A DNA stretch of 64,000 bases from Cryptomeria japonica (lineage: Eukaryota; Streptophyta; Pinopsida; Cupressales; Cupressaceae): the NCBI RefSeq assembly GCF_030272615.1, contig NC_081413.1, positions 333,288,302 through 333,352,301 on the forward strand. The letters run 5' to 3'. The notes beneath the pieces are model-generated. The model did not search any database, was not told where the DNA came from, and worked only from the letters and a program-made list of their open reading frames with translations. This document shows, piece after piece, positions 22,121 through 33,717 of this stretch; the stretch's first letter is position 1, and each line of letters opens with the position of its first letter. The translations under genes and the position numbers were made by a program.

Positions 22121-23689
22121 ATTATTTCTTTTTGTAGCTCAGATATTTTTTGTAGACACACCCATTTTTTGTAGCCTATACGATTCTTGCTCCGATGGGA
22201 GTTTGTATATGTCATTCAACATCATTTTGTACTCTTATACTTGACATGATATATATACAAGATCCGATTTGACTTCATCGTACTTTTGTTGATTCATTTA
22301 TGAGATATCTTTTATATGCTTTATTCTATATGTATGGATTTCTTTTCAATATGAATGTATGTAATGCAAATGATTATGGATGTCTATTTTTGTTTCTTTT
22401 CATATGCAAATGAATGAATGTGCAATGAGTAATGAGTAATGTAATGTTTTAATTTTTCTATGCAATAAGATGAATGCAGATGAGTAAATAATGAAATGTA
22501 TGAAGTTATATTAAATGTTAGTATGCAGTCAACATCTAAAAACACAAGTACTCGATCGAAGAAATGATGATAGATAGACCACTTAGCGTAAGAAATGATG
22601 ATGCTTTTGGCTCTCATTTAGAAGATAAAGAGATTATTATCATACCAAAATCACTCTAAAGTCACAAAAATGCAGAATGATATGCAAAATGATATGCAAA
22701 ATGCATCCTAAACCTAGTCACTAGATTTAAAATACTTAAGATTCATCACTGAACATAACGAACACAATAGGAAAGTTAGAGTTCCTTTCTTTTTCAATGT
22801 GCAATATGTATTATCTTGTCTGCGATGACCCTTTTTCATTCATATCCTTGGATAGATTTCGTAGGGACCCGAATTGCATCATAAAGAAATTCCCTCAAAA
22901 CAAACAAAGAAATGATATGGACCTCCCTGTAGCATACAAATAAGCGGAGTCGAGGTATGTGAGGCGATTTCACCTTGTTGTGAAGGCTCTTATCACAGAC
23001 ACCCAGCTAATTTATATGTTTCCAGATCATTGGGATCATTCCTACAAGTAGAAAACAAAGAAAATATTATGCCCCCAATCCTTGCTCCTCTTAGTCACAA
23101 TAGACTTCCTCGAGTTACTCAGAGGGATAATAATCGAAAACCAATATAAAAGATAGCACACAAAGAAAATTTTCATTCATAGCTCAAACTGTTTAGTGAT
23201 TGTTTTCCATTATGTTGTTTTGTTTGTTTACTCAGTGATAAAAACTCTTTGGTAGTTAGGAGACAGGTGACTGACTCAGAGTGGACGACAAGGTTTCACT
23301 AATGAAAAGATGACTTGTTTGATACTGCTTAGGATATGTAAATTGCTTTGTCGTGTAACCTAAGACTAGGACGCTGATTAGTTTCAAGTCATGAGGGTTC
23401 CAACAAACCAGGATGTCACAAAAGTGACCAAAAAATTATGTACAAGAGAAAGCAAAAGATGCATGAAAGCGGGAAATTCCAACATTGCATTGATAGATAG
23501 AGCACTTGAGTACAAGAGGCGCCTATTTACCAGGTTTTCACCTGCTTGGCAGAGATTCTTTTTTTTTTTACCAAGGTGCCTGTTTACTAGGTTTTCACCA
23601 AGGAATTTTCTTTTAATATTTTTTTCTTTTAATGATTTCTGATTTTTTTTAAAAAAATTTCAGGACTTTTTCCAGCTGTACAAGTTGGT
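22121..23689. other. Non-coding spacer between antisense PMD gene and integrase
   Basis: No gene is seen. It is where the two convergent genes of the element would end. It contains an AATGAGTAATGAGTAATGTAATG-like short repeat near 22425-22450. A TTTACCAGGTTTTCACC block is repeated in diverged form at about 23528 and 23583. Confidence 0.5.
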
Positions 23690-24860
23690 GGCACAGAAAA
23701 TGCTAAGCGGAGAATTTTTTCAAGTGGATAGTGTTAATCGGTTCACGGAGCTGTTCTCCTTCTGAGTTTGAGAGTTGATAGGCACTAGAGCCAAATACTA
23801 CAGTAAAAATGTAGGGACCCAGCCAGTTGGGTTCAAACTTCCCTTTATTATCGCAAAACTATTGATTTTTTGGATTTTCTCTCAGAACTAGGTCACCAAC
23901 CTGAAATTCTCTTTGTCAGACTTTTTTGTTATATCCTCTAGACATTCTCTTTTGATACACTCTGAGATGATCAAACGCCACTTGCCGATGCTCATCCAGC
24001 AATTCGAGTTCTTGCAATCTAGATATTCTATGATCTTCATCAGTAACAAGACCTTGCAAAGAAACTCTTAGAGATGGTATTTCTACTTCAATAGGTAATA
24101 CTGCTTTGGACCCATACACCATAGAGAAAGGTGTAGCCTCAGCTTGTCTATTACCTTGAGGGTAATATACCGATGACCAGTGTTGCTTTATTTTGAATTT
24201 CTCACAAAGCTCGTCTAGATCTTTATTCTTAAACTGTCCTCCATTATCAGTCACGATGGACGAAGGTATCCCATACCTGTAGATGATATAGTTTAGGATG
24301 AACAAGGCAAATTTTTTACCGGTTGCTTTAATGAGCAGAACTGCTTCTACCCACTTGGTGAAATACTCGGTGGTAGTTATGATGAATTTATGTCCATTGG
24401 ATGAAGCAAGATATATCTGACCAATGAGATCAAAGGCCCATTGTTAAAAAGGCCAGTGTTTTATAAATGGTATGAGGTCCCTTGCCAGGGCATGCATGAG
24501 ATTTCCATGAAGCTGACATTTCTCACAAGTCTTAGTAAATTTTATGGCGTCTTTTTTCATGTCTGGCTAGTAGTAGCCAACCCGTAATAGTTTCCAAGCT
24601 AAAGTAAGACCATTCGAATGAGATCCACAAATACCTTCATGAACTTCCGATAATGCACGTTTAGATTCTTCAGTTTCTAGACATCTAAGCAATGTACCAT
24701 CCAAACCTCATCTAAATAAATCATTAGCTATGATAACATACTGGGAAGCATTTCGAGTTAGGTTTCTTTTCTCATTTTGGGTAAGATTTTCCAGGATAAT
24801 TTGGTCGCATAGATAGGAATAGATGTGGTTGTATCAGGATGAGTCATGTCCAATAATATA
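23690..24860 (-). pseudogene. pol: Tat integrase with in-frame internal deletion
   Basis: Zinc-binding HHCC pieces (GICGSHSNG, CEKCQLHGN) come first. The catalytic core follows, with WAFDLIGQIY (first Asp), SSIVTDNGGQF (second Asp) and QGNRQAE (Glu). Integrase joins the element cDNA to the chromosome. Straight after QAEA the frame jumps to TPFSMVYGSKAVLPIEVEIP. In family members about 45 residues including a WAYRTS-like segment lie between these, so an internal piece is missing (junction near 24130-24137). A C-terminal tail like GDLVLRE...KFEPNWLGPY is readable with frame changes to about 23690. Several stops (TAG in YYWPD, TGA, TAA) make it inactive. Confidence 0.82.
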
Positions 24861-24949
24861 ACAAACTATTTGGGTCTCAGGAGAATCATAAGCAGGGTAA
24901 TATAACTCTTCCACCAGGAAATCAAAGCAAAAATTGGACTCCTGTAACT

Positions 24950-25345
24950 CAGGTATAGATGCCAAGGTAGCCATAGCATCTGCTACTCTGTTTGCAGATC
25001 TAGGAATCTATTGGAATGATACAAAAGAAAAATACTTCTTAAGATCATCAACCATCCTCTTATAAGGTATCAATTTCTCATCTTGTGTCTGATATGTATC
25101 ATTGATTTGATTAACCACTAGCTGAGAATCTCCATAGATATACAATTCTGCAACCTTCCATTCAATAGCTAGTTTTATCCCATTCACCAAAGCTTCATAT
25201 TCTGCAATGTTGTTTGTACAAGGGAATAGAATCTTATAAGACTTTGGGATTGAATACTTCTAAGAAGTAATGAATAATATGCCAGCACCTGAACCATTTT
25301 GAGTAAAGGACCCATCAAAGAACATTTCCCAAGGTTGTTGAGTAA
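24950..25345 (-). pseudogene. pol: Second, archaeal-type RNase H (aRH) of the Tat element
   Basis: The frame begins WEMFFDGSFTQNGSGAGILF, then a TAG. It continues through TNNIAEYEALVNGIKLAIEW, ELYIYGDSQLVVNQINDTYQ and PRSANRVADAMATLA. These are the D-G-S, E, D-S-Q and terminal D-A motifs of the extra RNase H (RVT_3 type) found in Tat-lineage elements in addition to their own RNase H. The acidic catalytic residues (D, E, D, D) are all present. Two in-frame TAG codons interrupt it: one after ILFITS, and one before IPRSAN where Gln would be expected. Together with the upstream RNase H it identifies the lineage. Confidence 0.82.
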
Positions 25346-26105
25346 GGTGCATTATAGATTCATTTGGAAACTCTATATGTAGCGGTTGAGTGTCCTCAAG
25401 TAGAGCTTCAACAAGTTGATCAGCAATTACCTGTCCTTTTATGGCTTTGCATTCCACATATTCAATGTCAAACTCTATAAGGATCATGACCCATTTTTCC
25501 AATCTTCCTGTAAGTGTTGCCTTATTGAGAAGATACTTGAGTGGATCAATTTTGGCCACTAGCTTGACTGAATGTGCTAGCATGTAGTTTCTCAGTTTTT
25601 GTGATGCAAATACTAACACCAAGCATGCTTTTTCTATTATAGTGTAGTTCATTTCATAAGACACCAATGTCCTGCTGATGTAATAAATAGCTCGTTCCTT
25701 TTTGTTGTCATCCTATTGCGCTAGAAGTGCCCCCAGTGATGAATCAACTACTGATATATATAAGATTAGTGGTTTACCTTGAATCGGTGGCATCAATATC
25801 AGTGGATTTGATAGGTACTCTCTTATCTACTGAAGATGTTGTTCGCACTACTGATCCTAGTTGTATATTACTCCTTTTCTCAATACCTTTGTGAAAGGTT
25901 GAGCTTTGTCTACTAGCTGAGAAATGAATCATCTGATGGATTGGAGACATCTTTGTAGACTTCTCATTCGACTGATGTTCTTTGGGGGCGGCATTTCCAT
26001 TATAGCTTGAACCTTCTCAGGATCAACCTTGATTCCCTTCTTTGAAATGATATAGCCAAGTAGTTTACCAGATGTCACTCTGAATGCACACTTCTTTGGA
26101 TTTAA
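25346..26105 (-). pseudogene. pol: RT thumb and native RNase H of the Tat element
   Basis: After the stop that ends the RT frame the protein continues with LNPKKCAFRVTSGKLLGYI, MEMPPPKN and YLSNPLILMPPIQGKPLILY. Next come KERAIYYISRTLVSYEMNYT and LVLVFASQKLRNYMLAHSV, the gypsy thumb and RNase H. The domain removes RNA from the cDNA hybrid. Stops are mostly TAG at likely Gln or Trp positions (three close together near 25830-25880) and one TGA at a likely Arg. The frame itself is largely kept. Confidence 0.78.
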
Positions 26106-27407
26106 TTAGAGTTTGAACTTTTCCATTCTGTCGAGTATAGGACCTAGCTCTTGAATATGCGTTGATCTTTTCATAGTCTTCACTAAGGTGTCATCAACAT
26201 AATATTCTATATTCTTATGCATCATGTCATGAAAAATAGTTGTAACTTCTCTTTGATAGGTTGCTCTTGCATTCTTTAGCCCAAATGGCATGACGTTCCA
26301 GCAAAAGGTTCCCCATGTATAGGTGAAAGCTGTCTTTTCTTGATCTCCAGGAGCTATTTTGATTTGATTGTATCTGGAGAATCCATCCATTAATGAGTAC
26401 ATTTCATACCCAGTAGTCATGTCGACTATCATATCAATGTTTGGTAATGGAAAGTCATCCTTTGGATAGGCTTTATTAAGATCTCTCAAGTCTGTGCAAA
26501 CTCTAATAGACTTGTCTGCCTTTGACACAGGTACTATGTTTGAAATCCATTTGGCATAATCTATAGCTCTAATGAATCTAGCTTTGAGCAATTTTTCTAG
26601 TTCAGCCTTGACTAATAGTGCTACATGCGGGTGCATCTTACGGAGTTTTTTCTTAACTAGTTTTACTCCTGGTGTAATTGAAAGATGGTGCATAATGAGA
26701 TTAGGATCCAATCCTGGCATATCAGAGTACGTCCATGCAAATTTTATTTTCTTTTCTAATAATAGCTGAGTGAACTTCTTCAATTCTTCTGCTGATAGTG
26801 ATTGAGCTACATGAATGATGTGTGGTGTCTCTTGACTAGCAATGTTCACTGGCTGAGTTGGCTCGATTAATATGGAGGACCTTTCCTGGAAATGACTTGG
26901 CAGTATATCAAGTATCTCACCTTTAGGCACCTTAGAGAGGTTTTCACCTTTAGGTACATCCTTTATTTTCTCTTTTTTAGATTCTGACACCACCACAATG
27001 TGATTTTCGCCATCAGATCTTTTATTTTTATTTTTCTTGTTTTTGTGACTAAGATACTTGATATCCACTTCAGTCATGTTTTCACTCTGTTCATTGGTGG
27101 ACGAGTCTATAGGTTCAATTGCATTGAGATAATAGGCTAATGTATAGTCATTGGCAAAAGTAGGGATATTCATTGGCTGGTTTTGTAAAGTACAGTCAAT
27201 CAATTTGGGATGTACTAAGGATAAATCTTGGATAGGTTCAAGAGTGTTCATGGTATTGTTATCACAGCGGTGGATCAAAAAGTGAAGTTCCAAAAGAATA
27301 CCTTGCATAAGTGTCTTGAGACCAGGAAGAGTTAGATCATGATTATTAAAGTTCACGTTAATATTTAGTTGATCTAATTTGATAGACATACTTGTAATGT
27401 CATTCAC
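26106..27407 (-). pseudogene. pol: Tat reverse transcriptase
   Basis: The 433-codon frame carries a polar linker, then the RT core: LEKLLKARFIRAIDYAKWIS, RVCTDLRDLNKAYPKDDFPL and SLMDGFSRYNQIKIAPGDQE. The pattern continues with TAFTYTWGTFCWNVMPFGLK and the catalytic box YYVDDTLVK (YVDD at 26190-26201). These are the canonical Ty3/gypsy RT motifs in order, and the catalytic Asp residues are intact. The frame opens just after a TAG (27417-27419) in what should be a continuous polyprotein and ends at a stop in KFKL-LNPKK. It is one of the best-preserved domains in the element. Confidence 0.88.
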
Positions 27408-28460
27408 TATGCTAGACTAGACTTCATATCGTGGTTTAACAACAATAAGACTAGTAGACAAATTTTCATTGTTTGTATCAGATGATTCATAATTTGAGGC
27501 TGAGTAGATATTGTCCTGAATAAGACTATCATCAGGGTCATTAGAGTCATCAGATGAAGTTTCTGAGTCTTCTTCAGGTGATTTAGTAAGCATATGTATG
27601 GTATCAATACCAACATCTTTAATGTTGCAAGTTCCTTCATGTTGTGGTTCATTTGTTACTTGTATCTGACACACCTGTTGACATGATCTTGATGTTTTTG
27701 TAATTTGTTGTCGTCTACTCCATTCAGCTTCTTCTGGACTGATAACTAGTTCTTGTTCTGTAGCTTCCAACTCTCCTTGTGTAGTGCTATACCTGATTTA
27801 TTCTGTTTTAGGATAGGGGTACATAGATGAGAAGCTTTCTGGTATTCTTCCTTCTTTTAGTCCTTGTTCATAATTTGCTTGTCTCTTTTGTCTAATTTCC
27901 TATATTTCTTTCTCTATTTTTATGTGCATCAGCTCTTGAGCATCATTTATAACATCACTAGACTCTTTTGGAGTTTTTGTAGTGGATGTGTCTAAGAGGT
28001 GGTCAGGACCCCATTCATACTCATTTGAATCAGTCTCTGAATCATCTATTTGCTACCTACCAGTATATGTGACTAGAACTTTTAGTGGTGCAAAAAATTC
28101 TCTGATTCTTACTACTTCATCTCTTATATCTTTTGAGACCTCAACTTCTTGTATTATTGTAGCTAATACCATCAAAGTTTGAGCACTAACTGTTTCTTCT
28201 TTCTTGACTGTTGATTCCTCTTTCTTTTTTCTACACTCTGCTTTTGTTTGTTGAGTGTCTACTTCCTATAATGTTAAAGGCGATATTCTTTTCCGCCACT
28301 TAGACTTAGAAACATGTTTTTGGTCCGATGTCTTTTTCGGGTTGTAATCCAGTCCAGCCTTATCATTTGTGGATTTGGTTTGTAGCTGAATTGGTTCAGT
28401 AATACCTTCCTTTTGTTTTCCCAAAGGACCAATACCTAAGTACCCCATGTGTTGGATCAT
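27408..28460 (-). pseudogene. pol: Tat polyprotein linker with G-patch-like motif
   Basis: Between protease and RT, the frame 28460-28266 reads IQHMGYLGIGPLGKQKEGIT then EPIQLQ. It resembles a G-patch (glycine-rich RNA-binding motif with a conserved MGY..G.GLGK..QGI pattern). G-patches occur beside retroviral-type proteases in some lineages and, as I recall, in Tat elements. Downstream is an acidic linker (27770-27417) with SPEEDSETSSDDSNDPDDS. Stops and frame changes occur between these pieces. Role: probably nucleic-acid binding that helps RT; this is inference from the family. Confidence 0.6.
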
Positions 28461-28664
28461 TTTGTAGCTAGGACCATATTGGCTTGAGGAAATCTCACAA
28501 TGTTGTACCTCCTCATTTTGACTATCTTCCTTAAAGAGCTAGTTAAGAACAACATCTTCTTCTATTTCATCCTCCAAGGAGGTAGAAGATTGTACAAAGA
28601 GACCATCATATATAGTATTCAGAACTGAAGTTTGTGTTCTCATAGCCTCTGATGGCTTGCCCAA

Positions 28665-29230
28665 CTATTTTGGTGATGGAGGGAGAGAAACTAATGAAAG
28701 TACTGGTTCTATCTTGTAGCCATCCATGCTGGTATTTGTAATCTTCAATCTCTTTTCTAAGTCTTTCATTAGTGCTTCTGGATATGCATTTGGAGAGGCT
28801 GCCCTATTATGAGGAACAAAAGTATTTGCACCTTTTGTCAATGCATTATAGATGACATTTGTATCAGCGGGAATACTGACTTTAGCTCTGTTATAAGGAA
28901 ACTTTAAGCATTGATGGTATGTTGATGGTACTACCTTCATTTCATGAATCCATGACCTACCCAGTAATATATTATATGACAATGGAATATCAAGAACTTG
29001 GAAAAGAACATCTCTCTCTATTGGTCCCACTCTGATTGTAATGACACCAGACCTTTAGAAGTCCTTTCTTCTTCATCATAGGCTTTTATTGTTATTTTCT
29101 TGCCAGGATCAATGACATTTTTAGAGAATCCTAGTTGTGTAAGCAGACTGTAAGTACAGATATTCAACCCCGCGCCTCCATCTATCAAAACATGTTTGAC
29201 TCTGTGTTTGTGGATTATGGCTTCAATATG
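28665..29230 (-). pseudogene. pol: Tat aspartic protease region
   Basis: At about 29170-29210 the minus strand reads VKHVLIDGGAGLNICTYSLL, the Tat-type retropepsin active site (D-G-G in place of D-T/S-G). It continues to the frame 29030-28665 with LSYNILLGRSWIHEMKVVPS and HQCLKFPYN, the conserved second half of the domain. The enzyme would cut Gag-Pol in the particle. A frame break falls near 29035, and the frame ends at TAG 28665-28667, followed by LGKPSEAM, where CAG (Gln) is likely ancestral. It is probably non-functional. Confidence 0.78.
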
Positions 29231-31393
29231 AAATGGCTAGTTATGTGGATGATTTAGTGAGTTATCATCTTCTTTAGAGAAGGTTAGATAGTGAGGTGAA
29301 GTCAGATGACCCACCATAGACTGAAACCGATCAATGTCTAAATCTTTTGGAACGTTGGTGGTGAGCAATGCTTTGTCTAGGATCTCTTTGTGAGCAGATG
29401 AGAGTTTTAGCAATTCAAAGATTGAGATTTGAGCATTTGTCCTTTTCAATTGTTTAATGACACTATATCCAAAAGATGATGATTAAGTTATCCTTTTAAA
29501 TTTGTCCAAGGTTGATTCTTTTTGTTTGTTTGGCAAGGTTGATGGGTTTGATGTTGCTTGAGCCGGGTCGAAAGAACTAGCTCCTTGGAGGGTGACTTTC
29601 TTTTGAGAATGGGTGAGAGCTCTTGCATATCGTGATTCATTTGGTTTATCTTGGACTATAATAACATTGCAATATTCTGAGTGGGAAGGCTCAATCATGT
29701 TGATAATATTGTCCTGACTGGCATAAGTATAATTTACCTTGGCACCTCCTTTGGTCTTTAAAGAATCACCTTGTTTGTAAATAGGTAAAGGGTCTTTAAA
29801 TGCTTTATGAGTTGCATTAGTCAGATGATTCCCAACAACAACTTTACCAACATCTATGAGATCTTGAATCTCATGTTTTAGCTTCATGTAATTGTTTATG
29901 TTATGACCTTTATTCCGATGGAAATCACAGTATTCATTTTCTCTCCACCATCTTGGTTTGACATCTAGATCATATGGTTTGGAGTTATCTGGTAGTATTA
30001 TCAAGTTGTTTGCCAACAGAGTTTTGAAAGTGGATTGATATGATTCTTCAAGAGGAGTAAAATCACGCTTAGGTTTGGAAAGCCAAGGCTTTTCTTTGGA
30101 CCATTCCTTTGTTTTCTTTGGCGGATTTTCTGCTGTAGCCTCAGCAACTTTAAGTGCTTGTGTACCACTAGCCAAGTTGAATATTGTGGATTTTAAGTTG
30201 GCTTTGATAGTTTCTACTACTCTATCATTAACAAAATTCTTGTTATTGTCTTTGACAAACTTCCAATACTTGTTCTTCTCTTTAGAGCTAGATCCTGGTT
30301 GTGTTTCTTTCCAAGGTGTGATGTCCCCCTTGTTTATGAGCACACCTTCCATTCGAATGGAATTATCTACCATTTTATTAAATGATGGGTGTACTTGCAT
30401 TTGTATACTATATTTCAGTTTGGGGACCAAGTTATTGACAAATATATCCATTTTATCAGTGTCTGGGATAGGTCGTGGATACCTAGAGAACATCTTTCTC
30501 CAGCATTGGAGGAAAGTAAGAAGAGGTTCCCCTGTTTTCTGTTGAGCATCACAAAGATCAATCATAGTCACAGGATGTTGAATATTGTATGAATATTGTT
30601 GTAAGAATAGTTGGATTAGTTCTTAAAATGTTTTTATTCCTTTGGGTAGACTTGAGAACCATTCCATTGCTTGACCCCCTAAACTCCTTGGGAAGAGGTG
30701 CATGAGGTAAGTTTGATCATGCATGAACTCCATATAGGTAGCACAAAACTCTCTGACATGATCTTGAGGATCTGAGGTACCATCATATTTGTCAAACTTT
30801 GGGATCTCCACTCATGAAGGAAATGGAGGCATGTATAGATTCTTGTCAAATGGAAAGGGACATATTGTTTCCAGAGAATATTGTTTTCGAGACTTGTCCT
30901 TATTCTTCACTTCTGTGACTTCCATTCGTAAGGCTAGTAATTGTTTGTGTACCATGAGTATAGTTGAGTCTTCCTTTTTAGTAACGAGTGTCTGGACATC
31001 ATATCTAGTAGGAAGTTTGACACCTTGTTTTGCCAGTTCTAAGAAATAGTCTTCCTTCTCTTAGGTCATGATAGGTTTCATCATTTTTCTAAAGTCTTTG
31101 TCCTTTTGACAGTCAAGAATTTCTTTTTCTGGAGGTTCAGTGTCTTCGTTAGTCTCACTTGATGATGAGGAATCATTATCATTTCTGGGAATGTTATTAT
31201 CGTCATTGTTTCCATCATTGTGTTCTGTCTCATGCATAGTCGGAGATTCAGGCTCATCAAAAATTGGTCTGCGTGATGACGATGGTATGTCAGTGAGTGG
31301 ATCCTTCACATATTATGGATTATCTTGATATTTGAAGGGTTTTTATTTTCCTTTGGCTTCTTTCTTACGAGAACTCTTGGTTTGAATAGGCAT
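29231..31393 (-). pseudogene. gag: Tat Gag polyprotein
   Basis: A likely ATG at 31393 (MPIQTKSSRKK) opens an N-terminal acidic/serine region (31309-31061). The capsid core follows with EIPKFDKYDGTSDPQDHVRE and LFPRSLGGQAMEWFSSLPKG. A 362-codon frame (30571-29483) then holds DLCDAQQKTGEPLLTFLQCW and a decayed zinc motif YCDFHRNKGHNINNYMKLKH. In that motif the last Cys is Tyr. Frame 29449-29237 (ISIFELLKLSSAHKEILDKA) leads to protease. Gag builds the particle. At least five stops interrupt it. Confidence 0.8.
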
Positions 31394-32156
31394 TTTTATG
31401 GATTAGTGTGACCTAAAGTTGTTGTGATGCAGAGGGCAAGATCAATTTCAGAGCTAGTTGTTCTGTTTAGAGTATTGTTTGGGAGAAACAACTGAGATTC
31501 AGTCTGGTTTCAGGAACAATCTATCTTGTATAAGATGTTTATCTAAGTTGATTCTAAGCGTAGTGTAAGATTCAATCTGGTTTCAGGAATGATTCATCCT
31601 ATTTAAGATGTTATCTAAGTGACTAAAATTTGATAGGTAGTTGATTGAACTAGCTGAAAGATGATCGACCAAATCGTGCCACGCAAATGGTAGAGGTACA
31701 CTGTCTTGATCTATTTATGCTTAGGAAAATTGATAACCAGTATTATGTTCACTGTAAGCTATTTTTAGGAAAATTTGACTGTTCTATTCTGAAAAAACCA
31801 GAGACTCATACAACAGTATTTTCTAAACCAGACGATAATTTAGCAGTTTTAGGACGACAAAAGTTTTGTTTCATAAGAGTTGCTGTCTCTTACCGTATGA
31901 TAGATGGGTATGTGTAGGATGACAAAATACTCAGAGTAGTTTAGTTTTGTATGACACATGATACAGAACTAGACAATAGATTAAAATGACTCGTACGATA
32001 TAGGATCAGGTCTAGGATGACAAACCAGAAGACTCATACGAGACAGGATCAAGTGTAGCATGACAAATTATCAGACTCGTACGACTGTTCATAAGACAGA
32101 GCCTAAAAATTTTGAGTTTTTTTAATTGTTGAGTATGATAACTGAGTATGACCAAT

Positions 32157-32475
32157 TCTAAGATGGATTGATTTTGGACCAGGATATAGAATTTTGACTT
32201 AAGATGGACAATTTTCTGACATAGACAGAGTTTCGACTTAGGATGGACTAGTTTTTGGCGCAGATAGAGTTTTGACTTAAGATGGACAAGTTTCTGACAC
32301 AGACAGAGTTTCGACTTAGGATGGACAAGTTTCTGACACAAACAAAGTTTCGACTTAGGATGGACTAGTTTTTGACATGAACAGAGTTTCAACTTAGGAT
32401 GGACTAGTTTCTGACATGGATAGAGTTTTAGCTTAGGATGGACTAGTTTCTAACATGGACAAAGTTTCAAATCAC
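32157..32475 (-). repeat. 39-bp tandem repeat, about 8 copies
   Basis: Each unit reads like GACTTAGGATGGACAAGTTT on the plus strand, then CTGACACAGACAGAGTTTC, with small changes. The unit is a multiple of three. On the minus strand it encodes a 13-residue repeat (KLCLCQKLVHPKS) open for six to seven units. Whether it is translated is unknown. Confidence 0.85.
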
Positions 32476-33690
32476 TGAGGTGTTTCTTGTCTTCTCCAAT
32501 TTTGGTATTTCAATTTTTGTTTCAGGGATGAAAACATAGAAAACAAGTAGTATGTGTAGTGACTCCAATCATAGCATGCAAACCCTAAGGAATTTGGTGA
32601 GGAAAGAAAACCTTTGCTTGTAGACTCGGGTACACACCCAATAGCTAATCAGAATATGGCCACTGAGTCTCACGCAATGGATTCTCAACACCATATTATC
32701 CGACTCCAAAAACTAATGGGGGCACGAAATGACAAGTATCTTGGGAGAGTTACTATCTCTCTTGCACAAAGATTATCCCCCTTTCAGAGATGAACTGGGT
32801 AGCTTCTCATTTTAATTGGAACTAGTCAGGGATCCATTCGGTGCGTCAAGGTATAAACTCAATTAAGAGGTCTCCCAGCCTTGAAAACCAAGGTTTAATA
32901 TACCCGAAGGTATGGAGGAGAGCTATTCTCAAGCACTGTCATTGACTTGATTTTCATCAAATCACGTTTATTTTATAGTGGGTTGGAGTACTTGGTATCT
33001 AGCCGTTCCCACTTAGGTCATTCCCCTCACACTGGCCGTAACGGCTTTAAGAGTTTTTCAACCCCTCGAGAGGGCAGGCCTGCTAGAGATGTACAAATCT
33101 CAAACAAAGAAAAAGCCTCAAGGGTCTGGATTTTTGATTGTCTAGAAAAAGACAAGAGCATACTCTCCTACCTCTTAGAATCTTCTAAAAACACAAAAGA
33201 TAGATTTGTTCTATAACCAGATAGCAAGTTAGGTTCCTAAAAAATGAATTTAAAGAATACACGATGTTTAGTCGATTCTCCTTAGGAAACCTGCAAAGAT
33301 AACAAATCAGTAGTCATATTGTCTTTGTGCAATAAACATATTCTTTGACAAGCGTTCTGCAAAAAATTGATTAGGCTGTGAAAATTTTTGAGATAGACAG
33401 ATAAACAGTCAGGGTCAGTCGTCAGAATAATAAAAAAATCATGAAAATTTGCCTCTTTTTTTTTTAATTTTTAACCAAAAAATACAGAGTTGTACGACAG
33501 TATGAAAACTCATATGATATAGGATCCCAACTCATATGAGATATGATTCCAATTTGTACGACACCTACATTTTGTCGTTTAAGCTTGTGGGAATTGTCGT
33601 ACGAGATGTACGGACGAAAAATGGAAAAATCTGAAATCTGGAAAATAACAAAAAAAAAAGCAGTCAGTCTTGGAGGCCGAAAAATGTAGT

Positions 33691-33709
33691 CTTTGGCCCC
33701 ACGGTGGAC
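33691..33709 (-). promoter_or_regulatory. Candidate primer binding site of the Tat element
   Basis: The minus strand next to the 5' LTR reads TGTCCACCGTGGGGCC. It resembles the TGGCGCCCACCGTGGGGC type I recall from Tat-lineage elements, with substitutions. The gap of a few bases to the LTR and the mismatches keep this uncertain. Confidence 0.45.
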
Positions 33710-33717
33710 ACTAGAGA

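Larger units (their letters stand above)
31394..33717 (-). other. 5' leader of the Tat element
   Basis: No conserved gene is seen. The leader carries a 39-bp tandem array (32157-32475), three TCGTACGA palindromes (31991, 32077, 33597) with many diverged relatives, and a candidate PBS at the LTR. A long leader is normal for Tat/Ogre elements. Confidence 0.65.

Noticed and set aside
30075..30545. Plus-strand ORF of 156 codons
   Set aside because: Antisense to the Tat Gag frame, with no recognisable domain.
32012..32392. 126-codon Cys/Lys-rich ORF as a real gene
   Set aside because: It is produced by the 39-bp tandem repeats. Kept as a repeat and a finding, not called a gene.
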